A stretch of DNA of 37,819 bases. It comes from Lachnospiraceae bacterium (GTDB lineage: Bacteria; Bacillota; Clostridia; Lachnospirales; Lachnospiraceae). The stretch covers positions 1 through 37,819 of the forward strand of contig BLLT01000014.1 of assembly GCA_011958945.1 (NCBI GenBank), written 5' to 3'. The position numbers and the translations under genes were made by a program. A model generated the notes under the pieces. That model saw only the letters and a list, made by a program, of their open reading frames with translations. It made no database searches and had not been told where the DNA came from. This document shows positions 16,343 to 25,149 of the stretch, piece by piece; position 1 is the stretch's first letter; each line of letters opens with the position of its first letter.

Positions 16343-17257
16343 ATGAAAAAATTTTTAGCAGCAATGATGACAGCAGTGTTGTGCATGGGTCTGTTAACGG
16401 CCTGTGGAAGCGCAGCGGAGGAAACAGCGGAGACGACGGAATCCGTAACAGAGGCAACGAATGAGGCCGAGTCTGCAGAGGAAGAAACAGCCGAGCCGGA
16501 AGCAGCAGAAGAAGCAGCACAGCCGGAAGAAGAAGCAGCACAGCCGGAAGCAGAAGCCGCGGTATCGGAAGCATTGGCGGATGGCGTTTTGAATGTGGGA
16601 ACTAATGCGGAATTCCCTCCCTTTGAATATGTGGAGGACAATGGGGAGCCGGATGGATTCGATATCGCCCTGATTAAGGCAATCGGCGAGAAGCTGGGTG
16701 TGGAAGTCCAGGTGGAGAACATGGAGTTTAATTCACTGGTAGCTTCTATTGGCGGCAAAATTGATGTTGCCATTGCCGGTATGACCGTTACGGATGAGAG
16801 AAAAGAAATGGTTGACTTCTCCAATTCCTATTACACGGCAGTTCAGTATGTTATTTTGCCGAAAGACTCTGAAATAGCTGCGGCAGCCGACCTGGAAGGA
16901 AAAGCAATCGGCGTGCAGCTGGGTACTACGGGCGACTTTATTGCCGAAGAAATCGCAGGGGCTGAGGTGGCTCAGTATAACAAGGCATTGGATGCGGTAA
17001 ATGATCTGGTAAACGGCAGGCTGGACTGCGTTATCATAGATAAGAACCCGGCGCTCGTTTTCGAGTCGAAATTTGCAGACCAGGTAACGGCAGTGGATGG
17101 CGCACAGTTTAATTTTGAAGCAGAAGAATATGCGATTGCCATCCCCAAAGGAGATACGGTATTGGCAGAACAAATCAATTCGGCTTTGCAGGAAATGATA
17201 GACGACGGCACTTTTGATGCACTGGTGGAAGAATATATCGAAGGCAGTAATGAATAA
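16343..17257 (+). CDS. Polar amino acid ABC transporter, substrate-binding lipoprotein
   Basis: Start at 16343 behind GAGGAG; the ORF-track extension runs through the leader RNA element and is not coding. Lipoprotein signal with lipobox 'LLTAC' (Cys about residue 18). An acidic Glu/Ala-rich linker of about 60 residues ('EEETAEPEAAEEAAQPEEE') leads to a type 3 solute-binding domain: 'LNVGTNAEFPPFEYVEDNG', 'GFDIALIKAIGEKLGV', 'VDVAIAGMTVTDER'-like segments and 'GVQLGTTGDF'. The specificity-region pattern fits polar amino acids (glutamine, cystine or similar), which cannot be narrowed by eye. First gene of a binding protein-permease-ATPase operon. The following hairpin probably raises its level over the other two. 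Confidence 0.9.
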   Translation: MKKFLAAMMTAVLCMGLLTACGSAAEETAETTESVTEATNEAESAEEETAEPEAAEEAAQPEEEAAQPEAEAAVSEALADGVLNVGTNAEFPPFEYVEDNGEPDGFDIALIKAIGEKLGVEVQVENMEFNSLVASIGGKIDVAIAGMTVTDERKEMVDFSNSYYTAVQYVILPKDSEIAAAADLEGKAIGVQLGTTGDFIAEEIAGAEVAQYNKALDAVNDLVNGRLDCVIIDKNPALVFESKFADQVTAVDGAQFNFEAEEYAIAIPKGDTVLAEQINSALQEMIDDGTFDALVEEYIEGSNE

Positions 17258-17278
17258 ATAGTACGATAAACGGTGGGA

Positions 17279-17304
17279 GGATAGCGGGTATCCGCTATCC
17301 TTTT
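17279..17304 (+). terminator. Hairpin after the binding-protein gene
   Basis: GGATAGCGG-GTAT-CCGCTATCC (perfect 9 bp) plus TTTT. It lies inside the transporter operon, so it is probably a partial terminator or mRNA-stabilising 3' end. Confidence 0.75.
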
Positions 17305-17450
17305 GCCGCCTTATGGAAAACTGCTTCGTAGAATGTATATATTTGAGAATGCGAAGCGCCTTATATAGGGAAGTCCGTTATCAGACGGATATAAACTGAC
17401 GAAGAACCGAATCTTCACAATCTTTTTTATGGGAAAGGATGACAAGAAAG

Positions 17451-18152
17451 ATGCAGGCATGGTTTGAAAAAACAGAGAAAATGTTTGACGCTGCGTTTAT
17501 TAGCGGTGATAGGTGGAAGCTATACTTAAGCGGCCTGGGGGTAACGCTGGAGGTGGCTTTTTTTGCCGCTATTCTGGGTATGATAATCGGTACGATACTG
17601 GCATTTATGAAGTTGTCGGTAAGGAGAAACGGGAAGAAAACAATATTGACAGTAATTGCCAATATATACATAGATGTCATCCGGGGTACGCCATCCGTAC
17701 TTCAGCTGATGATTATGTGGTTTATTATTTTTTCCAATGCGAAGAACGGAGTATTGGTAGCGATTCTTTCCTTTGGTGTGAATAGCGGCGCCTATGTGGC
17801 AGAAATTGTCCGGGCAGGTATCCTGGCTGTGGATAAGGGGCAGATGGAGGCCGGGAGGGCCTTGGGGCTGTCCAAAACACAGACCATGATATCGGTCATT
17901 ATCCCTCAGGCAGTAAAAAATGTGCTCCCTCCCATCGGAAATGAATTTATTGTTCTGCTAAAGGAGACGGCCATTGTAGGATATGTGAGCCTGACGGATC
18001 TGACAAGGGCTGCCAATCAGATTGCCTCCAGGACTTATGAACCTTTTATGCCTTTAATTGGCGCGGCGGTAATTTATTTTGTGGTAATTAAAATATTGAC
18101 CATTTTGCTTGGGATTCTGGAGAGGAGGCTGCGTAAAAGTGATAATCGTTAA
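17451..18152 (+). CDS. Polar amino acid ABC transporter, permease
   Basis: About 233 residues. HisM/GlnP-type membrane subunit: a TM helix around '[23 protein letters not shown]', '[19 protein letters not shown]', and the EAA loop '[32 protein letters not shown]', which docks with the ATPase. About five TM helices; it probably acts as a homodimer, since only one permease gene is present. I start at 17451 (MQAWFEK), with GGAAAGG 12 nt upstream; the ATG at 17439 touches that site. It overlaps the ATPase gene by 14 bp, indicating coupled translation. Confidence 0.92.
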   Translation: MQAWFEKTEKMFDAAFISGDRWKLYLSGLGVTLEVAFFAAILGMIIGTILAFMKLSVRRNGKKTILTVIANIYIDVIRGTPSVLQLMIMWFIIFSNAKNGVLVAILSFGVNSGAYVAEIVRAGILAVDKGQMEAGRALGLSKTQTMISVIIPQAVKNVLPPIGNEFIVLLKETAIVGYVSLTDLTRAANQIASRTYEPFMPLIGAAVIYFVVIKILTILLGILERRLRKSDNR

Positions 18153-18861
18153 GGACTTACACAAAACATTCGAAAATAACCATGTATTGCGCGGGGTGAA
18201 CTATCATGTGCACCAGGGGGAAAAAATCGTAGTTATCGGGCCTTCCGGTTCGGGAAAAAGTACTTTTTTGCGGTGCCTGAATCTTTTGGAAACACCCACC
18301 AGCGGCGAGATATGGTTTGATGGGATTAACATTACCGATCCGAAGACGGATATTGATAAAGTACGGGAACATATGGGAATGGTGTTCCAGAATTTTAACC
18401 TGTTCAACAATTTGACAATCATGCAGAATATTACATTGGCGCCGGTGAAACTGAAAGTAATGGGAAAAGAAGAAGCCGGAGAAAATGCTCTGAAGCTGTT
18501 AGAGCGGGTGGGGTTAAAGGAAAAAGCGGACGCTTACCCCAGTCAGTTGTCCGGCGGACAAAAGCAAAGGGTGGCAATAGTACGTTCCCTTGCTATGAGT
18601 CCCCGTGTAATGCTGTTTGACGAGCCCACCTCCGCGTTGGATCCGGAGATGGTAGGCGAGGTTCTGGACGTTATGAAGGGGTTGGCAGACACTGGTATGA
18701 CGATGGTAGTAGTTACCCACGAGATGGGCTTTGCCAGGGAAGTGGGAACAAAGGTGCTATTTATGGACGAGGGAATCATCATGGAAGAGAATACCCCCCA
18801 GGAATTTTTTAGTAACCCGAAAAGCCAGCGGCTTCAGGATTTCCTGTCCAAAGTATTATAA
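18139..18861 (+). CDS. Polar amino acid ABC transporter, ATPase
   Basis: About 240 residues starting at GTG 18139 with GGAGG 12 nt upstream. Walker A 'GPSGSGKST', Q-loop '[10 protein letters not shown]', signature '[11 protein letters not shown]' and Walker B '[15 protein letters not shown]' are followed by the H-loop 'VVTHEM'. All are intact, so it is an active GlnQ/HisP-type ATPase. Its last 28 bp overlap the 3' end of the convergent DUF6020-type gene, and no terminator fits between them. Confidence 0.93.
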   Translation: MIIVKDLHKTFENNHVLRGVNYHVHQGEKIVVIGPSGSGKSTFLRCLNLLETPTSGEIWFDGINITDPKTDIDKVREHMGMVFQNFNLFNNLTIMQNITLAPVKLKVMGKEEAGENALKLLERVGLKEKADAYPSQLSGGQKQRVAIVRSLAMSPRVMLFDEPTSALDPEMVGEVLDVMKGLADTGMTMVVVTHEMGFAREVGTKVLFMDEGIIMEENTPQEFFSNPKSQRLQDFLSKVL

Positions 18862-20603
18862 CTCTTGACAAAGGGCAGGAGAAGATAAAGCGGGAGCGCA
18901 TAGGCCAGGGAATAGGCATAGCGGAATTCCGAGGCAACAGGGGTTGCCGCCAATAAAGTCAAAATAAGGCCCAGACCAGGCAGGAACAGGATAAGGCATG
19001 AATATTGCTTTTTGGCGGAGACAATGGCGATACAGCAGATAAGTGCCCAGAACATGGCGCCCATACTGAAAAGAAGTCCGTAAAGCGGGAGCATATCGCC
19101 CAGCTTTTGCAGGATTTCTTTTGCTTTTACTATCAGCGGCCCGCCGATGAGGGGACGGCTGAAAACACCGGTTTCATTGGCGATGATGCCGTCAATATCC
19201 CCCACGGTATAGTATACATCGGGATACCAGAAACCGATTGTCTGGTCGATATATGCCCTCAAATAGGTGGCGGGGTATTTGATCCCCAGGGAAAGCCAGA
19301 GCATAAAGTATTCGCCTTTGTGCTCAGTCAAATAAGCGGGGTCGCCTGCCCTTACAAGTTCTTTCATGTTGTCGGCAAAGCCAGGGTCATACAATTTCTT
19401 AATATAAGTAGTATCAATCACCTTATGGACACTTTCCCACTGCGCCGGTGTCAGTTCCTTATCTTCGCAAAGGACTCGGCTTGTCTGCTGAAGCGGGATG
19501 CAGATGGATTCCACAAAGTCCGGCTGAGTTACATGATATGCGTTCATCACAGGAACCTTTATGAGTAAAACGGCAGCGAGAATGGCAGCATGCAGGGGAA
19601 GCATTATTTTTAAACTATGCCGAAAGGCGAATAGCAGGAACGGCAGGGAAAATAAGAATGCATACCATCCATTGGAACGGAACAGGCAGACCATAAGGCC
19701 GGCCAAGCCATAAATAACGTAAGAAACTTTATCCTGAAAGAAATAAATACGGGCCAGGGCTGTGGAAAAGAGCAGGAAAGCCCCGGAAAACAGAACATCC
19801 TTCCATATGGTGACCACAAAGACACCATGGTAGGGGAGCAGTGCGTAAAAGGCGATGATAAGGCAGCAGAGGATCTTGTTTATATGCAATTTCTGCAAGG
19901 TTGCGATGAGCCATGCAACGCAGCCGGCCATAAACAGCATCTGAAATACGGTAAAAAAAGCCAAGGATGCGTTAGGGCTGCCGGTAAGGGAATATCCGAT
20001 GGAATAAAACGCCTTTATCACCATGGTATGTGCCCAGGGGTGGTGATTGCTGTAAGGCACCATATGTAACACCTGCTCCAGCTGATTGATACTGTCCGGT
20101 GTCATGATAGCAGGATATTCATACAGAAAATATGGAAGCCAGCCAAACATACAGGCCAAAAAGGAAAAAAGAGGAAGATGCTTGACTTGTTTCCCGCTTT
20201 CTGTCAAAGTATAAGGAACTGCAAAGAAAAGCAGCAGGGAAAGGGCGGCGGTAATAAGGAAAAAAGCACCAATTCCGCTGGCAGCAATAATTATCAGCTG
20301 GAATAGCCGGTTGGTGAGCCCTTCTGTCAGGGAAGGGGACTCTGCCAGAAGAAAGAGCAGGGTAAAAAACAATCCGCATATGCGGGCAACTGCCAAGACA
20401 TGCTTCGTAAAAACCTCCGGTTTTTCTGCCTTTAGTTTAAATATGTAACGGAAGGACAGAAAAAAAGCACCGAATAATATAGGGGCCAGAAAACTTTTAG
20501 TAGTGATATGGCATGCACGGCATACGGCCCAAAGGGCGAAAAAACTTTCTATAAAAAGCTTGTAAGGAGCAAAAGATTTGTTATAATATAATTTTTTAAA
20601 CAT
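18834..20603 (-). CDS. DUF6020-type polytopic membrane protein
   Basis: 589 residues with about 12-13 hydrophobic segments. The central outside loop, '[26 protein letters not shown]', with 'TIWKDVLFS' further on and '[15 protein letters not shown]' near the end, is the pattern of the DUF6020 membrane family, thought to be GT-C-like glycosyltransferases of the envelope. No experimentally known function that I am aware of. Ribosome site AGGGGG on the minus strand. It is divergent from the GT2 gene, and its end overlaps the ABC ATPase gene. The substrate is unknown. Confidence 0.7.
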   Translation of the reverse strand: MFKKLYYNKSFAPYKLFIESFFALWAVCRACHITTKSFLAPILFGAFFLSFRYIFKLKAEKPEVFTKHVLAVARICGLFFTLLFLLAESPSLTEGLTNRLFQLIIIAASGIGAFFLITAALSLLLFFAVPYTLTESGKQVKHLPLFSFLACMFGWLPYFLYEYPAIMTPDSINQLEQVLHMVPYSNHHPWAHTMVIKAFYSIGYSLTGSPNASLAFFTVFQMLFMAGCVAWLIATLQKLHINKILCCLIIAFYALLPYHGVFVVTIWKDVLFSGAFLLFSTALARIYFFQDKVSYVIYGLAGLMVCLFRSNGWYAFLFSLPFLLFAFRHSLKIMLPLHAAILAAVLLIKVPVMNAYHVTQPDFVESICIPLQQTSRVLCEDKELTPAQWESVHKVIDTTYIKKLYDPGFADNMKELVRAGDPAYLTEHKGEYFMLWLSLGIKYPATYLRAYIDQTIGFWYPDVYYTVGDIDGIIANETGVFSRPLIGGPLIVKAKEILQKLGDMLPLYGLLFSMGAMFWALICCIAIVSAKKQYSCLILFLPGLGLILTLLAATPVASEFRYAYSLAYALPLYLLLPFVKSYNTLDRKS

Positions 20604-20651
20604 AAATCCCCCTGCTAATATATAAATAGGATGTATTAGTCATAGTTTATA

Positions 20652-20660
20652 TGGTATAAT
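20652..20660 (+). promoter_or_regulatory. Extended -10 promoter for the GT2 transcript
   Basis: TGGTATAAT forms an extended -10; the -35 is poor. Transcription from about 20667 would give a leader of roughly 300 nt that carries the direct repeats, a GGAACT-loop hairpin and the third pseudoknot element. Confidence 0.55.
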
Positions 20661-20695
20661 GGATTGCGTCAATGGGCAATTTTACCAGCCAGGTT

Positions 20696-20867
20696 TTTTC
20701 TGCAAAAGAAGAGGGAACAGGAAAAGGTGCTGGAAGGGCATGTGCGGAACTGGAAAACAGCACTTGCCCGTACAGCGCCTAAGAAAATTTACGGACGCGT
20801 AAGCGGCCGGGAATTTTCTGCAAATGGAACAGGAAAAGGTGCTGGAAGGGCATGTGCGGAACTGGAA
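20696..20867 (+). repeat. Two direct repeats of about 55-60 bp in the GT2 leader
   Basis: Copy 1 is 20696-20755 and copy 2 is 20813-20867. Both run from TTTTCTGCAAA to GGAACTGGAA and are identical from GGAACAGGAAAAGG onward, with one small indel. Copy 1 continues into the 3' arm of a hairpin; copy 2 lacks it. The short ORF that crosses them (20664-20870) is not convincing. Confidence 0.8.
20736..20769 (+). ncRNA. GGAACT-loop hairpin, copy 1
   Basis: GGGCATGTGC pairs with GCACTTGCCC (9 of 10 pairs, one internal mismatch) around the loop GGAACTGGAAAACA. The same loop on a different stem recurs at 22003-22035. A half copy (5' arm and loop) is at 20848-20869. Confidence 0.6.
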
Positions 20868-20877
20868 TAGGAGCAAA

Positions 20878-20959
20878 GATTGAAAATTGAAGATTTTCAA
20901 TCTCATGTTTGTGTCTGCGCAGCATCCACAAACTAAATAAGCGCAAAAAGCTGCGCAGA
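20878..20959 (+). ncRNA. Pseudoknot-capable leader element, copy 3
   Basis: Hairpin GATTGAAAAT/ATTTTCAATC (20878-20902), then stem 1 GTTTGTG (20907-20913)/CACAAAC (20927-20933), whose loop TCTGCGCAGC is complementary to GCTGCGCAGA (20950-20959). Relative to copies 1 and 2 one G-C pair has become A-T on both strands, which supports real pairing. It ends 13 nt before the GT2 start codon. Confidence 0.65.
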
Positions 20960-20972
20960 AATGGGGTTAAAT

Positions 20973-22001
20973 ATGATAACAATAAGTTTATGCATGATTG
21001 TAAAAAATGAAGAGAAAAATTTAAAACGCTGTTTATCCTGTGTTGCGGATTTAATGGACGAGATTATCATAGTGGATACGGGCTCCGTGGATAAAACAAA
21101 GGAGATTGCATCGGGATACACGGATAAGGTGTATGATTTCAAATGGACAGGTGACTTCGCGGCCGCACGTAACTTCGCTTTTTCAAAGGCGACCGGGGAT
21201 TATATTTATTCGGCAGATGCGGACGAAATCCTGGATGAAACAAACAGGGAGAGATTCCGCATTTTAAAAGAAAACATGTACCCTGAAATAGAGATTGTTC
21301 AGATGTATTATACCAATCAGTTGAAATTCCGTACCATATATAATTATGATAAAGAATACCGTCCAAAGCTGTTTAAGCGGGTAAGGAACTTTACATGGAT
21401 TGACCCCGTGCATGAGACGGTGAGGACTAAACCAGTAGTCTTCGACAGCGATGTAGAGATTATCCATGAACAGGAAACCAACCATGCAAAAAGGGATTTG
21501 GAAGCGCTCTGCCAGGCCGGAAGGGAAGGCAGGCTCTCAGAGAGACTATTTGAGATGTACGCCAGAGAATTGTACTTTGCGGGGGATAGGGAAGACTTTG
21601 AAAATGGGGTTGAATTTTTTGAGGCGGCATGCAAAGACGATGACAGTGACAGCGATAAACTGAAGATAGCCCTTGCTATTATGGTAAAGGCGGCGCGGGT
21701 GCTAAGTGACGAAAGAAAATTCTTTAAGTATACCGTAAAAGCCATTGCCTTTGAGTGCGTTTCGGAAATCTGCCTGGAACTGGGAAATTATTACATGGAG
21801 CAGGAAGACTATGAAGAGGCGGCCTTGTGGTATTACAATGCGGCTTATGAAACCGAAAGCATAATCGATGCCCGCAGCAGGGGCGATATCCCCCTGAATA
21901 AAATGGCGGAATGCTGCAGAAAGCTGGGGCATGAGGAGAAAGCAGAATACTACGAAAAGAGTGCAAAAGACTGGCACATACAAAGTGAAAGGGAACAATA
22001 A
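20973..22001 (+). CDS. GT2 family glycosyltransferase with TPR-like C-terminus
   Basis: 342 residues from ATG 20973 (MITISLCMIVKNEE); the ORF track adds four residues. The N-terminal GT-A domain shows 'SLCMIVKNEEKNLKRCL', 'DEIIIVDTGSVDKT' and the metal-binding 'DYIYSADADEIL', then 'WIDPVHETV'. The second half is helical with a TPR-like unit ('ICLELGNYYMEQEDYEEAALWYYNAAYE'). This is the SunS-like/TPR-GT2 arrangement seen in protein or peptide glycosyltransferases. Cytoplasmic; the acceptor is unknown. The ribosome site is weak (GGGG at 6 nt), in keeping with control by the leader element. Followed closely by hisC. Confidence 0.85.
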   Translation: MITISLCMIVKNEEKNLKRCLSCVADLMDEIIIVDTGSVDKTKEIASGYTDKVYDFKWTGDFAAARNFAFSKATGDYIYSADADEILDETNRERFRILKENMYPEIEIVQMYYTNQLKFRTIYNYDKEYRPKLFKRVRNFTWIDPVHETVRTKPVVFDSDVEIIHEQETNHAKRDLEALCQAGREGRLSERLFEMYARELYFAGDREDFENGVEFFEAACKDDDSDSDKLKIALAIMVKAARVLSDERKFFKYTVKAIAFECVSEICLELGNYYMEQEDYEEAALWYYNAAYETESIIDARSRGDIPLNKMAECCRKLGHEEKAEYYEKSAKDWHIQSEREQ

Positions 22002-22002
22002 A

Positions 22003-22035
22003 GGGGGCTTGCGGAACTAAAAACAGCAAGGCCCC
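22003..22035 (+). ncRNA. GGAACT-loop hairpin, copy 2
   Basis: GGGGGCTTGC/GCAAGGCCCC (9 of 10 pairs, one internal mismatch) around GGAACTAAAAACA, starting 1 nt after the GT2 stop. A second small stem GAAAGG/CCTTTC follows, and GGAACTAAAT occurs again just after it, before the hisC ribosome site. There is no T-run, so it is not a simple terminator. Confidence 0.6.
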
Positions 22036-22106
22036 AGAGAGCGCAAGAAGAAAGGGCACTGGTAGGACCTTTCGGAACTAAATAAAAAGGAGAATAACAA
22101 CCACAA

Positions 22107-23165
22107 ATGAACTGGGAAGAGAATGTCCGTAAAGTGACCCCGTATGTACCGGGCGAACAGCCGGATGATATAAACGTAATCAAATTAAACACCAATGAAT
22201 GCCCTTACCCTCCGGCTCCTGGCATAAAAGAAAAAGCGGAAAGCTTTGAGTATGGCAGGCTGCGCCTGTACCCTGATACCGAGGCGGGAAAGCTGGCGGA
22301 TGCCCTTTGCGAATACTATAGTATCGGGCCGGAGCAGCTTTTTATAGGAGTAGGGAGCGATGACGTTCTGGCAATGGCGTTTTTAACATTTTTCAATTCG
22401 GGGAAGCCGGTTTTTTTCCCGGATATTACCTATTCTTTTTATGATGTGTGGGCAGAACTTTACCGCATTCCATACGAGTGCAAGAGTTTGGATGAGAAGT
22501 TTCATATAAAAAAGGAAGATTACAAAAAGGAAAATGGGGGAATTATTATCCCCAACCCTAACGCGCCTACCGGGCTGGCGGAGCCGCTTAAGGCGCTGGA
22601 GGACATTATAGCTTCCAATCCGGGCAGTGTGGTCATTATTGATGAGGCTTATGTGGACTTTGGGGGGGAAAGCTGCCTGCCGCTTATTGATAAATATGAT
22701 AATCTTTTGGTAGTACAGACTTTTTCCAAGTCCAGGGCACTGGCAGGACTGCGAATCGGGTTTGCCATGGGGAATCCCCGTCTGATAGGTTATCTGAAGG
22801 ATGCAAAATTTTCCTTCAATTCTTATACTATGAATATGCTTTCGGTGGAATTGGGGGCGGAAGCGGTAAGGAACGCAGATTATTTTAAAGATACTGTCAA
22901 TAAAATAATAGCTACAAGGGAGAGGATAAAAGGGGAATTGCTGGAATTAGGTTTTACGTTTCCTGATTCTAAGGCCAATTTTATTTTTGCATCCCATGAG
23001 AAAATACCGGCGAAAATCATCTTTCAGGAATTGCGCAAAAGAGGGATTTATGTCCGGTACTGGGAGAAGCCGAGAATTGATAATGCTTTGAGGATAACCA
23101 TAGGCACGGATGAACAGATGGATGTGCTGATAAAAAATTTAAAGGAAATAATAGAAAAGGAGTAA
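22107..23165 (+). CDS. hisC: Histidinol-phosphate aminotransferase
   Basis: 352 residues, PLP-dependent fold type I. It interconverts histidinol phosphate and imidazole acetol phosphate with glutamate. Visible motifs: 'IKLNTNECPYPP', 'LYPDTE', 'IGVGSDDVL', 'PNPNAPTG' (PLP/substrate Asn), 'VVIIDEAYVDF' (Asp and Tyr contacting PLP), 'TFSKSRALAGLRIGF' (Schiff-base Lys) and 'NALRITIGT' (substrate-carboxylate Arg). It stands apart from other his genes here, so it may be a stand-alone copy or serve another imidazole- or aromatic-type pathway. AGGAG lies about 14 nt before the ATG, rather far. Confidence 0.9.
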   Translation: MNWEENVRKVTPYVPGEQPDDINVIKLNTNECPYPPAPGIKEKAESFEYGRLRLYPDTEAGKLADALCEYYSIGPEQLFIGVGSDDVLAMAFLTFFNSGKPVFFPDITYSFYDVWAELYRIPYECKSLDEKFHIKKEDYKKENGGIIIPNPNAPTGLAEPLKALEDIIASNPGSVVIIDEAYVDFGGESCLPLIDKYDNLLVVQTFSKSRALAGLRIGFAMGNPRLIGYLKDAKFSFNSYTMNMLSVELGAEAVRNADYFKDTVNKIIATRERIKGELLELGFTFPDSKANFIFASHEKIPAKIIFQELRKRGIYVRYWEKPRIDNALRITIGTDEQMDVLIKNLKEIIEKE

Positions 23166-23174
23166 GGGTTGAAA

Positions 23175-24020
23175 ATGATAAAAAATGTTTTAAAAGGGAT
23201 TGTAATCGGGTTGGCCAATGTAATTCCGGGGGTCAGCGGGGGAACTATGATGGTGTCCATGGGGATTTATGATAAATTGATCCATTGTATCACCCATTTG
23301 TTTTCGGAATTTAAGAAGAGCCTGCGGTTTCTGGTTCCTATTTTTATCGGTATCGGAATTGCTGCGGTGGTGGTGCCCTTTGGTATCGAATTTCTATTTG
23401 CCAATTATCCGTTCCAGACGAACCTGCTGTTTATAGGCTTGATTATTGGCGGCCTTCCGGCTGTTTGGAAAAAGGTGAAAGGCAGTTCCGTGAGGGTTGG
23501 GCATATCATCGCCTGCATTCTGTTCTTTGCCCTTGTGGCCGGGCTGGCTCTGGTAGGGGAAACGGAAGGGAATGCGGCGGATTTGTCCTTTAGTTTGATT
23601 TCAGTAATTAAACTGTTCGGCGTGGGTATTGTGGCGTCCGCAACGATGGTAATTCCTGGTGTCAGCGGCTCCATGATGCTTCTGCTGATGGGCTATTATC
23701 ATCCGATTTTGGAAACAATTACGAATTTTATTAAGGCAGCGCTGGCTTTCGATATGAACGGGATTCTTGCGGGCATGGGAGTGTTGATTCCCTTCGGTAT
23801 CGGTGTGGTTGTGGGTATCTTTGCAATTGCTAAATTGATCGAAATTATTTTTGTGAAATTTCCCCTTTATGCTTACTGGGCGATTATCGGCCTGATTATT
23901 TCTTCGCCGGTGGCAATCCTTGTAGTCGGTGGGATTGGAACGGTGACGGTGTTTTCTGTAATTACAGGGGTGGCAGCATTGGGAATAGGGTTCGTCATCG
24001 CGCTGAAGCTGGGGGATTAA
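23175..24020 (+). CDS. DUF368 membrane protein, probable undecaprenyl-phosphate translocase (PopT-like)
   Basis: About 281 residues, 8 or so helices. Two related halves each begin with the signature 'IPGVSGGTM' / 'IPGVSGSMM', the hallmark of DUF368. Members of this family have been shown to recycle the lipid carrier C55-P across the membrane for cell-wall synthesis; the role here is by family. ATG 23175 is preferred over TTG 23169, with AAGGAG overlapping the end of hisC. Only 9 bp separate it from hisC, so it is probably in that operon. Confidence 0.88.
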   Translation: MIKNVLKGIVIGLANVIPGVSGGTMMVSMGIYDKLIHCITHLFSEFKKSLRFLVPIFIGIGIAAVVVPFGIEFLFANYPFQTNLLFIGLIIGGLPAVWKKVKGSSVRVGHIIACILFFALVAGLALVGETEGNAADLSFSLISVIKLFGVGIVASATMVIPGVSGSMMLLLMGYYHPILETITNFIKAALAFDMNGILAGMGVLIPFGIGVVVGIFAIAKLIEIIFVKFPLYAYWAIIGLIISSPVAILVVGGIGTVTVFSVITGVAALGIGFVIALKLGD

Positions 24021-24093
24021 GAAATATTATAGGAATCCATGGATGCTGCCTGGCGGCATTTCAAATCTTTTTGGCCAGAAAGGAGCATAATGA

Positions 24094-25047
24094 ATGGAAG
24101 CATATACAGGTTTTGCTGATGTGTATGATATCTTTATGGATAATGTGCCTTATGAAGAATGGGCGGAATATATTGATAGACTATTGAATAGGTACGGAGT
24201 ATCCAAGGATGGGGGTTCGGCTTTTCCGGAAGAAAAAATGTCAGGCGAAGGAATGCCGGCATCAAGAGGGGGAATTCCAGGAGGGGAGAAGCCGGTGCCG
24301 GAGCGGGAAGAATTACCGGAAGAAGAGCGGGTGCACCGGGAAGCTTTGGCTGCAGAGCGCAATGTGGTGGTGGATTTGGGCTGCGGAACGGGAACGCTGA
24401 CGGAGCTTTTGGCGGATAAGGGCTACGATATGATTGGGATTGACAATTCCCAGGAAATGCTGAATATTGCCCAGAGGAAAAAGGAAAGTTCGGGGAAGGA
24501 AATCCTGTATCTGATGCAGGATATGAGGGAACTGGAACTGTATGGGTGCGTAGGAGCCGTGGTGAGCGTGTGCGACTCCCTGAATTATCTTTTGGAGGAA
24601 GAGGATATTCTGGAGACATTCCGACTGGTGAATAATTATTTGTGCCCGGGCGGGCTCTTTATTTTCGATTTCAATACGGTTTATAAATACGAAACGGTTA
24701 TCGGGGATGCCACGATTGCAGAAAACAGGGAAGACTGCAGCTTTATTTGGGAAAATTATTATGATGCCGAGGGGCAGATGAACGAATATGATTTGACTAT
24801 TTTTGCCAGGATAGAGGATGGGAAGGACGGGAAAGAAAAGGGGGAAGAATGCTTCCGGCGCTTTACGGAAACCCATTATCAAAGGGGGTATACCTTGGAG
24901 CAGATGCGGGGGATGACAGAGGAAGCAGGGCTGGAATTTGTCATGGCAGTGGATGGGGATACCCATGGAGAGGTGACGGCAGAAAGCGAACGGGTTTATG
25001 TAGTGGCGCGGGAATGTAAAAAGGGAACAAAAGGCATCTTGCCATGA
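24094..25047 (+). CDS. Class I SAM-dependent methyltransferase
   Basis: 317 residues with AAGGAG 9 nt upstream. 'YTGFADVYDIFMDNVPYEEWAEYI' is the usual opening of a small clostridial methyltransferase family. The SAM site is 'VVVDLGCGTGTLTELLADKGYDMIGIDNS', followed by 'VCDSLNYLL' and 'LCPGGLFIFDFNT'. An unusual low-complexity Glu/Gly/Pro-rich insert of about 45 residues lies before the SAM motif (residues 38-85). The substrate is unknown. Follows DUF368 and precedes hslO on the same strand. Confidence 0.8.
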   Translation: MEAYTGFADVYDIFMDNVPYEEWAEYIDRLLNRYGVSKDGGSAFPEEKMSGEGMPASRGGIPGGEKPVPEREELPEEERVHREALAAERNVVVDLGCGTGTLTELLADKGYDMIGIDNSQEMLNIAQRKKESSGKEILYLMQDMRELELYGCVGAVVSVCDSLNYLLEEEDILETFRLVNNYLCPGGLFIFDFNTVYKYETVIGDATIAENREDCSFIWENYYDAEGQMNEYDLTIFARIEDGKDGKEKGEECFRRFTETHYQRGYTLEQMRGMTEEAGLEFVMAVDGDTHGEVTAESERVYVVARECKKGTKGILP

Positions 25048-25149
25048 TTTTTTTGCTGCCCGTGCCGCTGAAACGGGATGGTGGGGAGCGGACAAAGGGT
25101 GCTTATGCAGATAGCGGTGGACTAAAATCGGAAAAGGAAGGTCTTGGAG

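Noticed and set aside
17258-17450. Separate transporter operons split at the 17279 hairpin
   Set aside because: Gene order and family match a single binding protein-permease-ATPase unit; the hairpin is better read as a partial terminator.
20664-20870. 68-residue ORF in the GT2 leader
   Set aside because: It simply translates the direct repeats and hairpin; no ribosome site and no protein-like pattern outside the repeat.
22036-22106. T-box or histidine attenuator before hisC
   Set aside because: No run of His codons, no T-box consensus and no terminator T-run.
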